Assembly (NCBI RefSeq): GCF_016892705.1
Contig: NZ_JAFEMB010000001.1
Span: 682,001 to 746,000 of the forward strand
Source of the DNA: Microvirga pudoricolor
Lineage (GTDB): Bacteria > Pseudomonadota > Alphaproteobacteria > Rhizobiales > Beijerinckiaceae
Length of the DNA: 64,000 nt
Direction: 5' to 3'
Shown here: in pieces, positions 62,014 to 64,000 of the stretch
Position numbering within the stretch: position 1 is the first letter of the stretch
Layout: every line of letters starts with the position of its first letter
Notes under the pieces: generated by a model
What the model was told of the DNA's origin: nothing
Databases searched by the model: none
The model's input: the letters and a program-made list of their open reading frames with translations, nothing else
Program-made: the position numbers and the translations under genes

Positions 62014-62088
62014 GAGTGGGCGGTTGGCCGTTGAGGAGGCCGCTTCAGGCTTGCCTCAAGCAGAGGGGGCCAAAGGAGGAATAAGACT

Positions 62089-62976
62089 ATGGCTTCAGCG
62101 CTTCCCGTGCTTGCCAACGAAGGGGGCCTATCGCGCTATCTCGACGAGATTCGCAAGTTCCCGATGCTGGAACCCAGCGAAGAATACATGCTCGCCAAGC
62201 GTTGGCGCGAGCATGGAGACCGCGACGCCGCCCATAGGCTCGTGACGTCCCACCTGCGCCTCGTGGCCAAGATCGCGATGGGCTATCGCGGCTACGGGCT
62301 GCCGATCGGCGAGGTGGTGTCCGAGGGCAATGTCGGCCTCATGCAGGCCGTCAAGCGCTTCGAACCCGACAAGGGCTTCCGCCTTGCCACATATGCCATG
62401 TGGTGGATCAAGGCCGCGATTCAAGAGTACATCCTGCGCTCCTGGTCCCTCGTGAAGATGGGCACCACCGCGAACCAGAAGAAGCTCTTCTTCAACCTGC
62501 GCAAAGCCAAGAGCCGCATCTCGGCCCTGGACGAGGGCGACCTGCGTCCCGATCAGGTCAAGCAGATCGCCACCCAGCTCGGCGTGAACGAGCAGGATGT
62601 GATCGAGATGAACCGGCGCCTCGGCGGCGACTCGTCCCTTAACGCCCCCTTGCGCGAGGAAGGCGAAGGCGAATGGCAGGATTGGCTCGTCGACAACAGC
62701 GCCAGCCAGGAGCAAGTGCTCGTCGCGGAGGAAGAGGGGCAGAACCGGCTCTCGGCCCTGCGCAGCGCCCTGACAGTCCTCAACCCGCGGGAACGGCGCA
62801 TCTTCGAGGCGCGTCGCCTGTCGGACGACCCGATGACGCTCGAGGATCTTTCCACGGAGTTCGGCGTGTCCCGTGAGCGAGTGCGCCAGATCGAGGTGCG
62901 GGCCTTCGAAAAGATCCAGGATGCCGTGAAGCAGAACCTGGCCAAGATCGAGGATCCGGCCGAGGCTGCGCTCTAG
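62089..62976 (+). CDS. rpoH: RNA polymerase heat-shock sigma factor (sigma-32)
   Basis: A 295-residue sigma-70 family factor. Region 1.2/2.1 includes RYLDEIRKFPMLEP, region 2.4 includes FRLATYAMWWIKAAIQEYIL, the RpoH box QKKLFFNLRKAKSRI is intact, and region 4.2 ends in SRERVRQIEVRAFEKIQ. The length and QKKLFFNLRK box identify RpoH rather than RpoD or RpoS types. AAAGGAGG lies about 10 bases before ATG. It directs transcription of heat-shock chaperones and proteases. A strong terminator follows. Confidence 0.95.
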   Translation: MASALPVLANEGGLSRYLDEIRKFPMLEPSEEYMLAKRWREHGDRDAAHRLVTSHLRLVAKIAMGYRGYGLPIGEVVSEGNVGLMQAVKRFEPDKGFRLATYAMWWIKAAIQEYILRSWSLVKMGTTANQKKLFFNLRKAKSRISALDEGDLRPDQVKQIATQLGVNEQDVIEMNRRLGGDSSLNAPLREEGEGEWQDWLVDNSASQEQVLVAEEEGQNRLSALRSALTVLNPRERRIFEARRLSDDPMTLEDLSTEFGVSRERVRQIEVRAFEKIQDAVKQNLAKIEDPAEAAL

Positions 62977-62998
62977 GACCACCACGGTCCCGAAACGA

Positions 62999-63026
62999 AA
63001 AAGCCGCGGTCGATGCCGCGGCTTTT
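62999..63026 (+). terminator. Intrinsic terminator after rpoH
   Basis: AAAAGCCGCGG (62999-63009) pairs with CCGCGGCTTTT (63016-63026) around a 6-base loop and runs into TTTTC, 22 bases after the rpoH stop. The A/T tracts on both sides let it also end the convergent minus-strand gene. Confidence 0.85.
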
Positions 63027-63048
63027 CTTGAAATGGGTCGGCGCGCTC

Positions 63049-64000
63049 CTACTGCCATTGCCGGAAGGCGTCGTTCATCACCTGCTCACCCGAAGCGCCC
63101 TTCTCGAAGCTCAGGATCGCGCGCTTGCCATCGGAGAGGCGCAGCGGCAGGTCGATCCAGTTGCGGCGGACGAACAGTTCCACATTGCGCTCGACGTCGC
63201 CCGCCAGGTTCGACAGACCGATCAGGAAGAAGTTCTCCCGCACGGGAACCGGCAGCCCGGCCACCGGGGTGCCGCGCGCGTTCTCTTCGTTCTTGAACTG
63301 CAGCAATCCGACATCCCGCACCACGCGACCGGCATCGCCTGTCCGGGTGGTGAAGTTCAGCTCGACCGTATGCGAAGCCGGAAGAGTTGCGTCGAGATTG
63401 CGCCGCAGGAGCAGGTTCAAGTTGATGCCCGCATCCGGGATCTCGATCATGCCGCGCACCGCCGTCTCCAAGGGCTGGCCCTGGCCGGCATTGATGGTCT
63501 CGAGGCGCCAGACCACACGGCCCGTGATGGCTTTCGGGACTTGGGGATTGTTCGGGTCCTCCTCGTAGAAGACCGCGCGTTGCGCGACCCCTACATCGGC
63601 CCGGGCCGGAGCGGCCGGCGCGGGAGACTGCGCGCCGCCGACCCGCCCGTCGAACTTGCCGTTCTCCGGCGCCGGAACGGCCTGCGGCGCCTGGGCGACC
63701 GGCGCCTGCGCGGCCATGTTCTCGGGCGTGTCGCGCAAGAACCAGGCAAAAACCGCAATGGCCGCGATCACAAGGGCCAGGACCGCACCGAGCATCATGG
63801 TGCGGCCGCGTCCGGCCGAGCCGCGAACCGGTGCACGGGTATCGACGCGCGGCCGGGCATCGGACGGCGCATCGGCGACGGGAGCGTTTTCGATCGGCTC
63901 CACCGGTGCCGTTGTCGGCTCGGTGACGCGAGCGGGCGGAAGCACCGCTTCCTTCAGGGCGGGCAACTCCGCGAAATCGGGCAGCGGAAACGGCTCAGGT
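63049..64000 (-). CDS. Membrane-anchored hypothetical protein, 5' end outside window
   Basis: The frame is open to base 64000, so the N-terminus lies beyond the window; about 317 residues are visible. The protein has a cytosolic Pro/Ala-rich part, one transmembrane helix (GAVLALVIAAIAVFAWFLR), an Ala/Pro/Gln-rich linker and a periplasmic domain of about 170 residues. Landmarks there are AVFYEEDPNNPQVPKAITGR, TVELNFTTRTGDAGRVVRDVG and LRLSDGKRAILSFEKG. Similar proteins occur across Hyphomicrobiales without assigned function. It converges on rpoH over the shared terminator. Confidence 0.75.
   Translation of the reverse strand, partial: PEPFPLPDFAELPALKEAVLPPARVTEPTTAPVEPIENAPVADAPSDARPRVDTRAPVRGSAGRGRTMMLGAVLALVIAAIAVFAWFLRDTPENMAAQAPVAQAPQAVPAPENGKFDGRVGGAQSPAPAAPARADVGVAQRAVFYEEDPNNPQVPKAITGRVVWRLETINAGQGQPLETAVRGMIEIPDAGINLNLLLRRNLDATLPASHTVELNFTTRTGDAGRVVRDVGLLQFKNEENARGTPVAGLPVPVRENFFLIGLSNLAGDVERNVELFVRRNWIDLPLRLSDGKRAILSFEKGASGEQVMNDAFRQWQ

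Noticed and set aside
62128..62985. 285-codon minus-strand frame opposite rpoH
   Set aside because: Opposite a fully conserved sigma factor with strong GC3 bias; no recognisable domain.

Overview
The window looks like chromosomal DNA of a high-GC alphaproteobacterium of the Hyphomicrobiales (Rhizobiales). The evidence is an RpoH with a rhizobial-type sequence, an RluD homologue, an HU protein with a lysine/alanine-rich tail, ugp-like and amino-acid ABC systems, and an ExoF-like polysaccharide exporter. Microvirga or a relative is a guess from overall protein flavour, not something the sequence proves.

Region 1 (1-16.7 kb) is ordinary high-GC accessory metabolism. It holds a DMT exporter (cut by the window edge) and an aldo/keto reductase. 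Next is a seven-gene minus-strand operon: DeoR regulator, ABC ATPase, binding protein, two permeases, class III phosphodiesterase, inositol-monophosphatase-like enzyme. This reads as uptake and breakdown of a glycerophosphodiester-like compound. Four GATC boxes spaced exactly 10 bp apart lie in front of the regulator. Then come an HU protein, a LysR regulator diverging from an orphan amino-acid binding protein with an M81 (MlrC) peptidase and a DadA-like oxidase, and a MarR regulator diverging from two cupins over palindromic operators.

Region 2 (17.1-46.1 kb) is a lower-GC surface-polysaccharide cluster. It encodes precursor synthesis (WbpA-like dehydrogenase, fused WbpB-WbpD, WbpE-like aminotransferase), amide/amidine decoration (WbpG-like, HisH-like, HisF-like, two asparagine-synthase-like proteins, one of them fused to a GT2 glycosyltransferase), an initiating sugar transferase, further glycosyltransferases, Wzx flippase, Wzy-type polymerase, ExoF-like OPX exporter and a Wzc/ExoP co-polymerase. 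A deacetylase, a FemAB/GNAT-like protein and a VanZ-like protein are also present. The cluster is bracketed by two paralogous beta-helix proteins, one with a signal peptide and one with RTX repeats. Together they predict a Wzx/Wzy-made polymer containing 2,3-diacetamido (probably acetamidino) uronic acid and uronamide residues.

Region 3 (46.1-48.1 kb) is a gene graveyard with a decayed uvrA fragment.

Region 4 (48.13-60.75 kb) is a 12.6-kb integrative island. An 18-bp direct repeat marks both ends; the right copy is the 3' end of tRNA-Glu(CTC), next to a 597-aa tyrosine recombinase. Inside are a DUF2806 protein, three small membrane proteins (two of them tiny paralogues), a serine resolvase, and a translationally coupled three-gene cassette. 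That cassette encodes an RNase H-like protein, a Cys/His protein, and a 460-aa protein with motifs resembling the palm of family A/single-subunit polymerases. Two unrecognised genes follow, each preceded by a copy of the same roughly 200-bp repeat module. This island is the best candidate for undescribed biology.

Region 5 (60.7-64 kb) returns to core chromosome: tRNA-Glu, rluD, rpoH and a membrane-anchored protein cut by the window edge.
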